Source: AG25 sp035604455
GTDB lineage: Bacteria; Gemmatimonadota; Gemmatimonadetes; Gemmatimonadales; GWC2-71-9
Assembly (NCBI GenBank): GCA_035604455.1
Contig: DATNIM010000100.1
Location: 1-64,000, forward strand
DNA: 64,000 nt
Direction of reading: 5' to 3'
Shown: positions 45,241-53,033 of the stretch, in pieces
Layout: each line of letters starts with the position of its first letter
How positions within the stretch are numbered: position 1 is the stretch's first letter
Notes under the pieces: generated by a model
What the model saw: the letters and a program-made list of their open reading frames with translations, nothing else
Databases searched by the model: none
What the model was told of the DNA's origin: nothing
Program-made: the position numbers and the translations under genes

Positions 45241-46227
45241 TCAAGACAACGTGTTGTGCGTGGGAAACAGATCGGCGCGCGGGCGATCGCCCACCGCGCC
45301 TTCCTCCGCCAGGGCAAGACGCCCACCGTCCCAGGGTCGGAGATCGAGCCGTGCGGCGACCGGGTCCGGACCCGGGGTCAGGTACAAGAGGACACCCGGT
45401 CGCCCCGCCTCGAGCCACGCTTTGCGCGCGAGCGACGCGGCGCGCGCGGACGCGAGCGCGACACCCGGTCGCAACGCGGCGAAGCGCGCCACGAGCGCGC
45501 GGCCGCGGGCTCGCTCGACGCGCACGCCGCCTTCCGCGTACCGCCGACCAATGGGGCCGAACTCAGCCGGGTCGTCCGCGGCGTCCGCCGTCGCGAGCAA
45601 CAGAATACTCCCTGGCGGCGGCCCCGCGGCGGCGCGGCGGCGAACCTCCTGGAACACAGCGCGGGCTTGGGATTCAAGCTCGGCCAGCGAGCCCGCGTTC
45701 GTAATAATGAAGTGACTGCGCTCCCGCTTGCGCTCACTAGGCATCTGGGCGGCCATCAGCCGCGCGGCATCTTCCGCGCTCAAGCCCCGGGTCGCCTGCA
45801 GGCGCTGACCCCGCAGGTCCGGGGGCGCCTCGACTAGGACGACCACATCGAAGCGCCGAGGATCGAGCACCTCGAAGAGAAGCGGGATGTCGTTCACAAC
45901 GAGCGCGTCGCCGCGGCTCCGGGCTTCGCGCACCAGGGCGTCGCGGCGTTCCTGCACTGCCGGATGGACGATCGCGTTCAGGGCCTGCAGCGCGGCCTCA
46001 TCGCCCATGACCTTCGAGCGAAGCGCCGCGCGATCAAGAGTCCCATCCCCGGTCAGGACGTCGGCCCCGAATCGCCGGACGATCGCCGCGAGCACCTCAG
46101 ACCCCGGAGCCTCGGCCGCGCGCGCGAGCTCGTCGGCGTCGACCACTGTGGCCCCCCACTCGCGGAACCAGGAGACCACCGTCGACTTCCCGGCCGCGAC
46201 GTTCCCCGTCACGACGGCGTTCAACAC
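45241..46227 (-). CDS. coaE: Dephospho-CoA kinase with C-terminal extension
   Basis: A 328-residue protein whose first about 205 residues are dephospho-CoA kinase, the last step of CoA synthesis. GNVAAGKST is the P-loop (about residues 8-16); VVDADELAR, IVHPAVQERRDALV and DIPLLFEV are family motifs. CoaE is normally about 200 residues. The extra 115-120 C-terminal residues have no family that I recognise with confidence; a segment resembles the N terminus of PIG-L deacetylases with its metal motif lost. Start may be GTG 46227 or GTG 46242. The downstream run begins with gcvH. Confidence 0.9.
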   Translation of the reverse strand: MLNAVVTGNVAAGKSTVVSWFREWGATVVDADELARAAEAPGSEVLAAIVRRFGADVLTGDGTLDRAALRSKVMGDEAALQALNAIVHPAVQERRDALVREARSRGDALVVNDIPLLFEVLDPRRFDVVVLVEAPPDLRGQRLQATRGLSAEDAARLMAAQMPSERKRERSHFIITNAGSLAELESQARAVFQEVRRRAAAGPPPGSILLLATADAADDPAEFGPIGRRYAEGGVRVERARGRALVARFAALRPGVALASARAASLARKAWLEAGRPGVLLYLTPGPDPVAARLDLRPWDGGRLALAEEGAVGDRPRADLFPTHNTLS

Positions 46228-46503
46228 CGGGCGGTCCCCCACCCGGGCGGAGGGCGGGTGCCCGGGTCGCCCGTCCGACCGCAAGCCGCCAGATCGGCCG
46301 CCCCACCCAGGACGGCACCGCGACGCGAACCGGGATGCTCATCGCTCCCGACTGGGCGCGGCCCAGGGCCCGGGGCCGCTGACTTACGTACGGAGAAGGG
46401 GGGCGGGGTTCGGTATAGAAGGATCGAACACGCGTCCTGGGCGTCCCGACGGGCCAAGGGCGTCCCTCGGCCTGCCCTCGACCCCCCCAGAAGTGCCGGT
46501 ATC

Positions 46504-46532
46504 TTGCGGTTTTTCGGGGGATGTCTCAATAT
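46504..46532 (+). promoter_or_regulatory. Candidate hupB promoter
   Basis: TTGCGG (46504-46509) and CAATAT (46527-46532) are separated by 17 bases, a reasonable sigma-70-type pair. The spacer contains one TTTTCGGGG copy. Transcription would start near 46540, giving a leader of roughly 80 bases before the GTG of hupB. Prediction from sequence only. Confidence 0.35.
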
Positions 46533-46574
46533 GGTGCCCAAGTTATGCGGGTTTTCGGGGCCATACCCCGAAAA
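46511..46574 (+). repeat. Three copies of TTTTCGGGG, two forming a palindrome, upstream of hupB
   Basis: The 9-mer TTTTCGGGG occurs at 46511-46519 and 46552-46560 as direct repeats 41 bases apart (about four helical turns). Its exact reverse complement CCCCGAAAA is at 46566-46574, forming a perfect palindrome with a 5-base spacer (CCATA). No T-tract follows, so it is more likely an operator than a terminator. Confidence 0.75.
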
Positions 46575-46622
46575 ATGGCCCCAAATCAGGGCTTTTAGAC
46601 TACCCCTCACAAGGAGTGCACC

Positions 46623-46913
46623 GTGAACAAAGCCGAGCTGACCACCTCGTTGGCCACCCGGACGAAGATGTCCAAGGCCGAGGCCGGTCGGGCGATCGAG
46701 GCCCTGTTCGACGACAAGGGCATCATCGCTGTCGAGCTGAAGAAGGGTGCCAAGGTGCAGATCACCGGATTCGGGAACTTCGAGGCGCGCAAGCGCGCCG
46801 CGCGGCAGGGGCGCAATCCGAAGACGGGCGAGATGATCACCATCAAGGCGTCCATTGCGCCGGCGTTTCGCGCGGGGAAGCAGTTGAAGATGGCGGTGAA
46901 TACCAAGAAGTAG
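46623..46913 (+). CDS. hupB: HU family DNA-binding protein
   Basis: A 96-residue nucleoid protein. MNKAELTTSLATRTKMSKAEA begins the fold, GAKVQITGFGNFEARKRAAR carries the beta-arm base, and RQGRNPKTGEMITIKASIAP the DNA-contacting arm with the intercalating proline region (RNPKTG). KKGAKVQITGFG is HU/IHF-typical. The GTG start has AAGGAG 7-12 bases upstream. The HU form (not IHF) is favoured by homodimer-type sequence, but the difference is not certain. Confidence 0.97.
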   Translation: MNKAELTTSLATRTKMSKAEAGRAIEALFDDKGIIAVELKKGAKVQITGFGNFEARKRAARQGRNPKTGEMITIKASIAPAFRAGKQLKMAVNTKK

Positions 46914-46958
46914 CCGTCGGTCGCCTTTCAAGCGGGCCGCAACCGGCTCGCGCTCGTC

Positions 46959-46984
46959 ACGGGCCGCTCCGCTGAGCGGCCCGT
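46959..46984. terminator. GC-rich hairpin between convergent genes
   Basis: GGGCCGCTC (46961-46969) pairs perfectly with GAGCGGCCC (46974-46982) across a CGCT loop, extendable by two bases. It lies 46 bases after the hupB stop and touches the stop of the convergent DbpA-like gene. It lacks a T-run on either strand, so it may be a Rho-assisted or bidirectional terminator. Confidence 0.5.
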
Positions 46985-48336
46985 CAGCGTTTCGTGGGCA
47001 AAGCTCCTCGGCGCGGTCGCTTGGTCTCCTCGGCACGGTCCTCGCGCGCTTCGACACGTCGACCTCGGATCGTCACCCGGTTCAAGCCGCGCAACGCACG
47101 GGCCCCCGCGTCCGCAGCCACGTCGACGACGGCAAACGAGTCATGCAAGTCGATTCGTCCGATCTCCGTTGTGGCGAGCCCGACCTCTCGGGTGAGGGCT
47201 CCGACGAGATCCTTCGCTCTGGCGCCATCCTTCGTTCCGATCTTGACGAAGAGCCGGCACCAAGCCGGTGTGGCGTGCGCCTCGTGCTCAGGGACCTGCT
47301 GTCTCGCGGGGGTCTCCAACAGCCCGAGCAGCGCAGCGGCGACTTCCGCCGGATCGTACCGATCGAACAGCGGTCCGAGCAGCAGTAAACCCGCGTCCGA
47401 CGTGCCGGCGTCAATTCGCGCGGCAATCTGCACCCGGAGAGCCGCGGCGCGATCCTTGGACTGATCGGGGGCCGGCGAGACACGCAACGGCGTGAGCGGC
47501 GCGGCGATCGACCGCGCGTAGCCGAGCTGGCCCGCCGTGGGAAAGAGGACGGGCTTTCCGAGGAGGGACAACGCGGCGAATTCGTCGCGCGTCGGGAGCC
47601 TCAGACACAGCACGCCATCAGGCGGCGCATCCGGCTGCTCAATCGGTCCCCCGTCCCAAATCATCGGATGGTCCAGATCGAGCGCGTCCACCGCGGCACG
47701 CGCCGCCGCTGGCCGGTTCGCCGTCGCCGTCACGGCGAAGGCAGCCGGTCCTACCGCGGGCAGCGGCTCGGCGTCACTCGCCGGTGCAGGGCCGAGGACT
47801 TCGGCCCGATAAGCATGACGAGCGAGAAACTCCTTCAGGCTTGATGGGTTCCAACTCAAGACCACGCGGCGAGCCGTCCGGGCGTCGCCGAGCAGCGCTT
47901 CGAGCGCCTCGCTTCGGCCGGCGGCTACGAGCTGCTCGGGCCACGCGAGGACAATGGTGCCAACGGCGTCCCACTTGAGGGCGGATTGTGCGGTGAGCGC
48001 GAGCAGGTCGTCGGCGCTCCCTGAAACCAGGTCCACGGGGCGGTTGCGGAGGCGCTGGAGCGCCCGGCTAACGCTGTCGACGGCGTAGGCCCGGATCCCC
48101 GGAACGACACCGATCCACTCCGCCGCGCTTGAGGCGTCCGTGCACACGACGATCGTGGCCTGGGTCCCGTCACCGTGCGGGAGTCCGAGCAATGACCAGA
48201 GGACACCGGCCTGGGCCGGGTCGGGCGGCATCACCACAATCACGGGTCGCCCGCGCGCCAGCGCGGCGCGACCCTCGTCTAGCGTGCTCACAGAACCTCG
48301 GTTGTCAAAGGGCGGTACCGGGGCGCATCCTACCAT
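46984..48336 (-). CDS. DbpA-like RNA-binding protein with degenerate helicase core
   Basis: A 450-residue protein. The C terminus (about 350-430) is a DbpA-type RNA-binding domain: LFVKIGTKDGARAKDLVGAL, TREVGLATTEIGRIDLHDSF, VTIRGRRVEARED match the family that recognises 23S rRNA. The N-terminal part aligns in spacing with a DEAD-box helicase core, but each catalytic motif is lost: the P-loop region reads PPDPAQAG, DEAD reads AWPE (131-134, TIVLAWPEQL), SAT reads SWN (161-163). So ATP hydrolysis is unlikely. Alternative: a paralogue specialised for rRNA binding. The ATG is at 48336; a GTG at 48291 is possible. Confidence 0.8.
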   Translation of the reverse strand: MVGCAPVPPFDNRGSVSTLDEGRAALARGRPVIVVMPPDPAQAGVLWSLLGLPHGDGTQATIVVCTDASSAAEWIGVVPGIRAYAVDSVSRALQRLRNRPVDLVSGSADDLLALTAQSALKWDAVGTIVLAWPEQLVAAGRSEALEALLGDARTARRVVLSWNPSSLKEFLARHAYRAEVLGPAPASDAEPLPAVGPAAFAVTATANRPAAARAAVDALDLDHPMIWDGGPIEQPDAPPDGVLCLRLPTRDEFAALSLLGKPVLFPTAGQLGYARSIAAPLTPLRVSPAPDQSKDRAAALRVQIAARIDAGTSDAGLLLLGPLFDRYDPAEVAAALLGLLETPARQQVPEHEAHATPAWCRLFVKIGTKDGARAKDLVGALTREVGLATTEIGRIDLHDSFAVVDVAADAGARALRGLNRVTIRGRRVEAREDRAEETKRPRRGALPTKR

Positions 48337-48437
48337 TGCGGTCGCCGACGGGCAATCGGCAACCCCACGCCACGCAGTTGCGCCCGGCGTCCGGTTGTGA
48401 CTAATTCCGGCACAGTTCCCCGAAGCCGCGCGAGCCC

Positions 48438-49625
48438 ATGAGTTCAGGCCTTTCCCCGAACCTACAGCACCTCGAGACCTCCGCGACGATCGCCATCTCG
48501 CAGGAGGCGAAGCGTCGCAAAGCGGCTGGCGAAGACGTCATCGATCTCGGTGCCGGCGAGCCCGATTTCCCGACGCCTTCGATTCCGGCCGAGGCCGGGG
48601 TCCGAGCCATTCGGGACGGCAAGACGCACTACCCCGCGAACGAAGGGATTCTTGAGCTTCGGGCGGCTGCCGCGCAGCGGCTCTCGCTGTTGTCCAATGG
48701 GCGGGCCGTCAACGCCGACAACATCGTCATCTCCAACGGCTCCAAGCAGTCCTTGTTTAACGTCTGCTTCGCGCTGTTCGGCCCCGGCGACGTCGTGGCC
48801 ATCCCCGCACCTGCATGGGTGTCGTACCCACAGATCATTCACCTGGCCCGGGCGCGCCCTGTGCTCGTGCCTGGCGACGCCGAGTGGGGACTGAAGGTGG
48901 GGGTGCGGGATCTCGAACGCGTGGTGCCAGGAGCGCAGGGGCTCATCTTGTGCTCCCCCTGCAATCCCACAGGGGCCGTGTACACGCTCGCCGAGTTGCG
49001 GGCGATCGCTCAGTGGGCGGTGGAGCGGAAGGTCTGGGTGATCGCGGACGAGATCTATCGCCGAATCCACTATGGTCCCGGACCCGCACCGTCCTTCCTC
49101 GATCTCCCGGACGAGCTCCTCGAGCGGGTCGTGGTGATCTACGGTGTGAGCAAGGCGTATGCGATGACGGGTTGGAGGATCGGAATCGCGCTCGCGCCCT
49201 CGAAGATCGCGAAAGCCATGGCGGCGCTCCAATCCCACACGACGACGGGGGCGAACCATCCCGCCCAGTATGCGGCGGCCGCCGCGCTCGGAGACGAGCG
49301 CGTGGAGCAGGACGTGTCACGGATGGTGAGCGAGTTCCGGAAGCGACGCGAACTCGTCGTCGAACGGTTCCGGCGAGACCTGCCGGGCGTCGAGTTCGTC
49401 GACCCGCTTGGGGCCTTCTACTTCTTCTTCCGCGTCGACTCCCTCGGCGCCCTGAGCGGCACTGAGTTTTGTACGCAGCTCATCACCAACACGGGCGTGG
49501 CCCTGGTCCCGGGCGCCGCGTTCGGCGACGATCGCTACGTGCGGCTCTCCTACGCCGCTGCCACCGCGGATCTTGAGCGCGCCCTGGATCGCATCGTGGG
49601 GTTCGCGAAAAAGCTCGGCGACTAG
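48438..49625 (+). CDS. aspC: Aspartate aminotransferase (class I/II PLP enzyme)
   Basis: A 395-residue aminotransferase of fold type I, subgroup I-gamma/Ib. VIDLGAGEPDFPTP binds the substrate carboxylate, CSPCNPTGAVY holds the asparagine contact, and VSKAYAMTGWRIGI contains the PLP lysine. The C-terminal RLSYAA arginine binds the alpha-carboxylate. It exchanges amino groups between aspartate and 2-oxoglutarate; prephenate could be an alternative substrate in this subgroup. It is divergent from the DbpA-like gene, with about 100 bases between them. Its ATG follows a short leader. Confidence 0.95.
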   Translation: MSSGLSPNLQHLETSATIAISQEAKRRKAAGEDVIDLGAGEPDFPTPSIPAEAGVRAIRDGKTHYPANEGILELRAAAAQRLSLLSNGRAVNADNIVISNGSKQSLFNVCFALFGPGDVVAIPAPAWVSYPQIIHLARARPVLVPGDAEWGLKVGVRDLERVVPGAQGLILCSPCNPTGAVYTLAELRAIAQWAVERKVWVIADEIYRRIHYGPGPAPSFLDLPDELLERVVVIYGVSKAYAMTGWRIGIALAPSKIAKAMAALQSHTTTGANHPAQYAAAAALGDERVEQDVSRMVSEFRKRRELVVERFRRDLPGVEFVDPLGAFYFFFRVDSLGALSGTEFCTQLITNTGVALVPGAAFGDDRYVRLSYAAATADLERALDRIVGFAKKLGD

Positions 49626-49716
49626 CCGTCGGGCCACTGCGCGTCACGCTGGCCGCGCTTCCCGGGGGCGTCTATATTTGGCGCCCTCGCGAATCTCCCG
49701 GAAGGTTTGCCTCCCG

Positions 49717-50229
49717 ATGAATTTCGAAACGCGCATCGAGCCGCTCCAGGGTGCCCTCCCCAAGGTCAGTTATCGCTGGGACCCCGAGACCGACATCCTC
49801 TCCGTGGCGTGCAAGGGGGGGACGGCTGCAGACGGGTTGACAGGCACCGTCGATCTGGAGGGCGCGGACGGGTCGTTCGTGGTCATCGACGTAGCGGGCG
49901 GATGCGTGCACGGCGTGGACGTGGTCTCCTGGCCCGATGATGTCCGCACGGTGGACCTCGAGACGCCGGCCGCCGCCAAGGAAGGCCGCGTCGTCTTCCC
50001 CACACGTCGTTCCCAGCCCGGGGTGGCCGCCGTCGAGGTGGACGCGTCGCTCACAGTCGAGAAGGACCAAGCCGAGTCCGTCTTCCATCTGCGCATCGGT
50101 CGAACCCGGGCCGTCACTGTGGTCCGGGTCGGCGACCGACTGCTTCTCGAGGTGGACAAGCAGTCGCGCCTCGCGGGCCTGTGGTTCCTCGACGTGCCGC
50201 CGTTCCCCAACGTCGAGGCCACCGGCTGA
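49717..50229 (+). CDS. Conserved hypothetical protein
   Basis: A 170-residue beta-rich soluble protein with no recognisable family. It has hydrophobic-alternating strands (VSYRWDPETDILSVACKGG, SFVVIDVAGGCVHGVDVVSW, VTVVRVGDRLLLEVDKQSRL). YRWDPETDILSV resembles the opening of DUF2283-type proteins (xYDxxxDvLyI), and LDVPPF near the end fits a strand-rich small domain. No signal sequence. The ATG at 49717 is preceded by GGAAGG and by TATATT at 49673-49678, which could be a -10 box. The UbiG-type gene begins 16 bases after its stop. Confidence 0.65.
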   Translation: MNFETRIEPLQGALPKVSYRWDPETDILSVACKGGTAADGLTGTVDLEGADGSFVVIDVAGGCVHGVDVVSWPDDVRTVDLETPAAAKEGRVVFPTRRSQPGVAAVEVDASLTVEKDQAESVFHLRIGRTRAVTVVRVGDRLLLEVDKQSRLAGLWFLDVPPFPNVEATG

Positions 50230-50245
50230 CCTTACGGCCGCGTTT

Positions 50246-50971
50246 GTGAACGACCCTTTGCCGCGGCTGAGCGGCGCGTCGGAGCCCGTGAAGTACGACC
50301 TCCTCGTCGAGCGGGTCCCCAACGTGTGGTGGGGCGATGCCGGCCCCCTCGTCGGCCTCCATGAGCTGAACACCGTGCGGGTCGAGTACTTTCGGAGCGC
50401 GTTGGGAGGATTCGGCGGCAAGCGGGTTCTGGACATTGGGTGCGGCGGCGGGATTCTCGCCGAGGCGCTCGCCCGGGAAGGCGCCCTGATCACCGGAATC
50501 GACCCGTCTGAACGCACCGTGGGCGTGGCCCGCGAGCACGCGGCGCGCTCCAAATTGTCGATCGACTACCGAGTGGCGACGGCGGAATCGGTGGACGAGA
50601 CGGCGTTCGCAGCCCCGTTTGATGTCGTTTTTGCGGTGGATGTCCTGGAGCACGTCGAGGACCTCGACCGCAGTCTGGAGAACATCGCCGGGCTGCTTGG
50701 CCCCGGGGGGGCGCTCGGGTTTCTCACGCACAACCGGACGCTCGCCGCGTTCCTCCAGCTCATCTGGGATGAGGAGTACGTGCGCCACTCGATGCCCGAG
50801 GGCTTCCACGATTTCCGCCGCTTCATCACGCCGGTCGAGCTCACGGAGAAGTTGGAGAGCCTTGGGATGGTCGTTCAAGACGTGAAGGGTATCGCGCGAG
50901 ACGCGGACCGCCGCGTGGTCGTCGACGACACCACCGTCACGTATATCGGCTGGGCTCTGCGCACGCGTTAG
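50246..50971 (+). CDS. SAM-dependent methyltransferase, UbiG/Coq3-like
   Basis: A 241-residue class I methyltransferase. VLDIGCGGGILAEALAREGA is the SAM-binding motif I, with GIDPSE as motif II and VDVLEHVEDLDRSL as the acidic segment. PRLSGASEPVKYDLLVERVPNVWWG precedes the fold as in UbiG-like enzymes (DxWW). The late segment MPEGFHDFRRFITPVEL also fits the ubiquinone/menaquinone O-methyltransferase group. Substrate is uncertain; no other quinone genes are nearby. The start GTG at 50246 sits 16 bases after the previous stop. Confidence 0.85.
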   Translation: MNDPLPRLSGASEPVKYDLLVERVPNVWWGDAGPLVGLHELNTVRVEYFRSALGGFGGKRVLDIGCGGGILAEALAREGALITGIDPSERTVGVAREHAARSKLSIDYRVATAESVDETAFAAPFDVVFAVDVLEHVEDLDRSLENIAGLLGPGGALGFLTHNRTLAAFLQLIWDEEYVRHSMPEGFHDFRRFITPVELTEKLESLGMVVQDVKGIARDADRRVVVDDTTVTYIGWALRTR

Positions 50972-51067
50972 CCCCGCTCGCAGCCGTCTTCCCGCTTACC
51001 TTAATGACACGTCGATGAACACTTGTTCGGCTCCGTTACCCCCAGCGCGCTCGCCGGGGCCGCGCCG

Positions 51068-52993
51068 ATGACGTCCACACGACCCGCTCGGGTCGGCCAC
51101 GTTGTCGCCACGGAACGCAGGCCCGCGACGCCCCATCAGTTCCAGTTCTGGACCGCGACGACGACACCCGTCGGCATTGGCGCCATTGTGCGGGTCGACG
51201 CCGAGGCTGCGGGGGTTCCGCCCCGCACGGTCTACGGCGTCGTGACCGACGGCTCGGCCTACACGCGCGAGACGTCGGAAGGCGTGATCCCGGGCGCGGA
51301 CTCGCCCGGTCCCGCGCGCGAGGTGTGGATCTGGACCGCCGCCGTCCTCCGCCAGGAGCCGGCCGAGCCCCTCCAACCCGTGCCCATCGGGCCGGTGTTC
51401 GTGGCGGACGACGCGGATGTCATGCGCGCGCTGCGCATGGAAGCCTACGTCGGGGGTGCCCGACCGAGCGGGATTCCGATCGGCCTGTACACGGCGGGCG
51501 GCCTCGAAGCGCCCGTGTGCGTGGACGCAGAATTCCTGCTCGGTCCGGAGGCTGCGCACCTGAACATCTCCGGCGTCTCGGGGCTCGCCACCAAGACGAG
51601 CGCGGTCGAGTTCGTGCTCGCGTCGGTGTTCCAGCATTTTCCGGCCCACAAGGGCCGAGTGGCGGCCGTGTGCTTCAACGTGAAGGGGCCGGACCTGTGC
51701 TTCCTCGACCGCGCGGGCCCGCTCGATGACGCCGACCGTCGCCGCTACGCACGCCTCGGCGTCACCCCCGAGCCGTTCGCACGCGTCCGCTACTACGCGC
51801 CCTTCAAGGCCGACGGCGTCAATCTCAATACCCTGCGGACACACCCCGACCTTGTGGGGGCCGTGGCGCCACTCGTGTGGGGCTTGGCGGAAGTCCTCGC
51901 CTTCGCCGAGGTCTTGTTGAATCGGGACGACATCGACGCCAAGGCCGACGCGTTCATCGACTTCCTCGCAGACCGCGTCGTCGGCCAGCAGTTCGACGAC
52001 GGCTTCGGGCGCGTGCATCGGGTGCAGACGTTCGCCGACCTGGAGGCGCTCTTCCGATCCATCTTCGACGGCGTCGAAGCGAGCAGCCGCGCCGACGTGT
52101 GGCGGACGCATCACATCGCGACGATCCGCAAGGTCCGGAACCGGCTCTCCAACGTGTCGACCCGCTGCAAGGGGCTCGTGACCGACGACGGCCCGTCGAG
52201 CGACCTCCCGTGGGGGGCGTTCGAGGACCGCACGGTCTACGTGATCGACCTCGCCAACGTCGATCCGCTGGGTCAAGACCTCGTGTTCGCGCGGGTAGTG
52301 TCCGAATTGCGGGAGCACCTGGAGCGGCGGGACCTGGGCGTCGACGCGGTCGTCGTCTTTGCCGACGAACTGAACAAGTACGCGCCGGCCGACGAACCGG
52401 AGTCGTACGTGACCAAGATGCTGCTGGACATCTCCGAACGGGGTCGCTATCTGGGGCTCGTGCTGTTCGGCGCCGAGCAGTTTCGCTCCCAGGTGCACCG
52501 CCGGGTCAGCGGCAATGCCGCCACGACGCTGTTCGGCCGGATGGACTACGACGAGCTCGCGACGCCCGGCTATCAGGTGCTGTCACCGGCCACGAAGGTC
52601 AAGCTGGCCACGCTGCCGGTGGGTGAGCTCATGGTGCGCCACCCCCATTTCACGCACCCCGTATTCGTCCAGTTTCCCCGGCCGGCCGTGCTCCGCGGCC
52701 GGGACGGAGTGGAGCGCTTCCCCCCGGCTCCGGACCTCGCCTTCGAGGACGCGGTGGTGCGGCAGCTCGTGCGCTTGGACCGGGGCATTCGGCCGAACCA
52801 CGTGAAGGACCTGATCGCGGACCGCGCCCCGGATGACGTCCGGCGGGCGCTCGGCGCGGCCCGGCGCGCCGGCGCGAGCGATCCGCTCGCCGTGTTCAGT
52901 CGCGAGCTCGGGAGGCGGGTGGTCAGGGAGGCCGGGCGTCCGCGCATCGACCCGGTGCCCCCGCTCGCCCCGATTTCGGACGAACCCTACTGA
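51068..52993 (+). CDS. HerA-like ATPase (DUF87/HerA central domain)
   Basis: A 641-residue ATPase of the FtsK-HerA superfamily. An N-terminal barrel-like region (about 1-150) resembles the HAS domain. The P-loop at 169-178 is GVSGLATKTS, a variant with T before the lysine instead of the usual GK[ST]. Walker B reads VVVFADELNKYAP (428-440), followed by SERGR and an arginine-finger candidate in LFGR (488-491). HerA ATPases are hexameric DNA translocases that act with a nuclease in end resection. The next two genes are Mre11/SbcD and Rad50/SbcC, matching the archaeal HerA-Mre11-Rad50 grouping, but no NurA nuclease follows. ATG at 51068; a TTG 45 bases upstream is in frame. Confidence 0.87.
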   Translation: MTSTRPARVGHVVATERRPATPHQFQFWTATTTPVGIGAIVRVDAEAAGVPPRTVYGVVTDGSAYTRETSEGVIPGADSPGPAREVWIWTAAVLRQEPAEPLQPVPIGPVFVADDADVMRALRMEAYVGGARPSGIPIGLYTAGGLEAPVCVDAEFLLGPEAAHLNISGVSGLATKTSAVEFVLASVFQHFPAHKGRVAAVCFNVKGPDLCFLDRAGPLDDADRRRYARLGVTPEPFARVRYYAPFKADGVNLNTLRTHPDLVGAVAPLVWGLAEVLAFAEVLLNRDDIDAKADAFIDFLADRVVGQQFDDGFGRVHRVQTFADLEALFRSIFDGVEASSRADVWRTHHIATIRKVRNRLSNVSTRCKGLVTDDGPSSDLPWGAFEDRTVYVIDLANVDPLGQDLVFARVVSELREHLERRDLGVDAVVVFADELNKYAPADEPESYVTKMLLDISERGRYLGLVLFGAEQFRSQVHRRVSGNAATTLFGRMDYDELATPGYQVLSPATKVKLATLPVGELMVRHPHFTHPVFVQFPRPAVLRGRDGVERFPPAPDLAFEDAVVRQLVRLDRGIRPNHVKDLIADRAPDDVRRALGAARRAGASDPLAVFSRELGRRVVREAGRPRIDPVPPLAPISDEPY

Positions 52994-53033
52994 GGATCTC
53001 GACCCACGGCGCTCGATCTGTGAGTTCGCGCAA

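Larger units (their letters stand above)
46228..46622. other. Intergenic region between coaE and hupB
   Basis: About 395 bases without a convincing gene, separating the divergent coaE and hupB. The coaE-proximal part is GC-rich and includes two in-frame candidate coaE starts upstream of the one chosen. The hupB-proximal 120 bases are less GC-rich and carry the repeats and promoter-like sequence listed separately. A short run TATAGA at 46414 has no good -35 partner. Confidence 0.6.

Noticed and set aside
46578..46592. Possible attenuator hairpin (GCCC...GGGC followed by TTTT) in the hupB leader
   Set aside because: Only a four-base stem with a seven-base loop and four T residues; too weak to call, and it would stop expression of an abundant protein.
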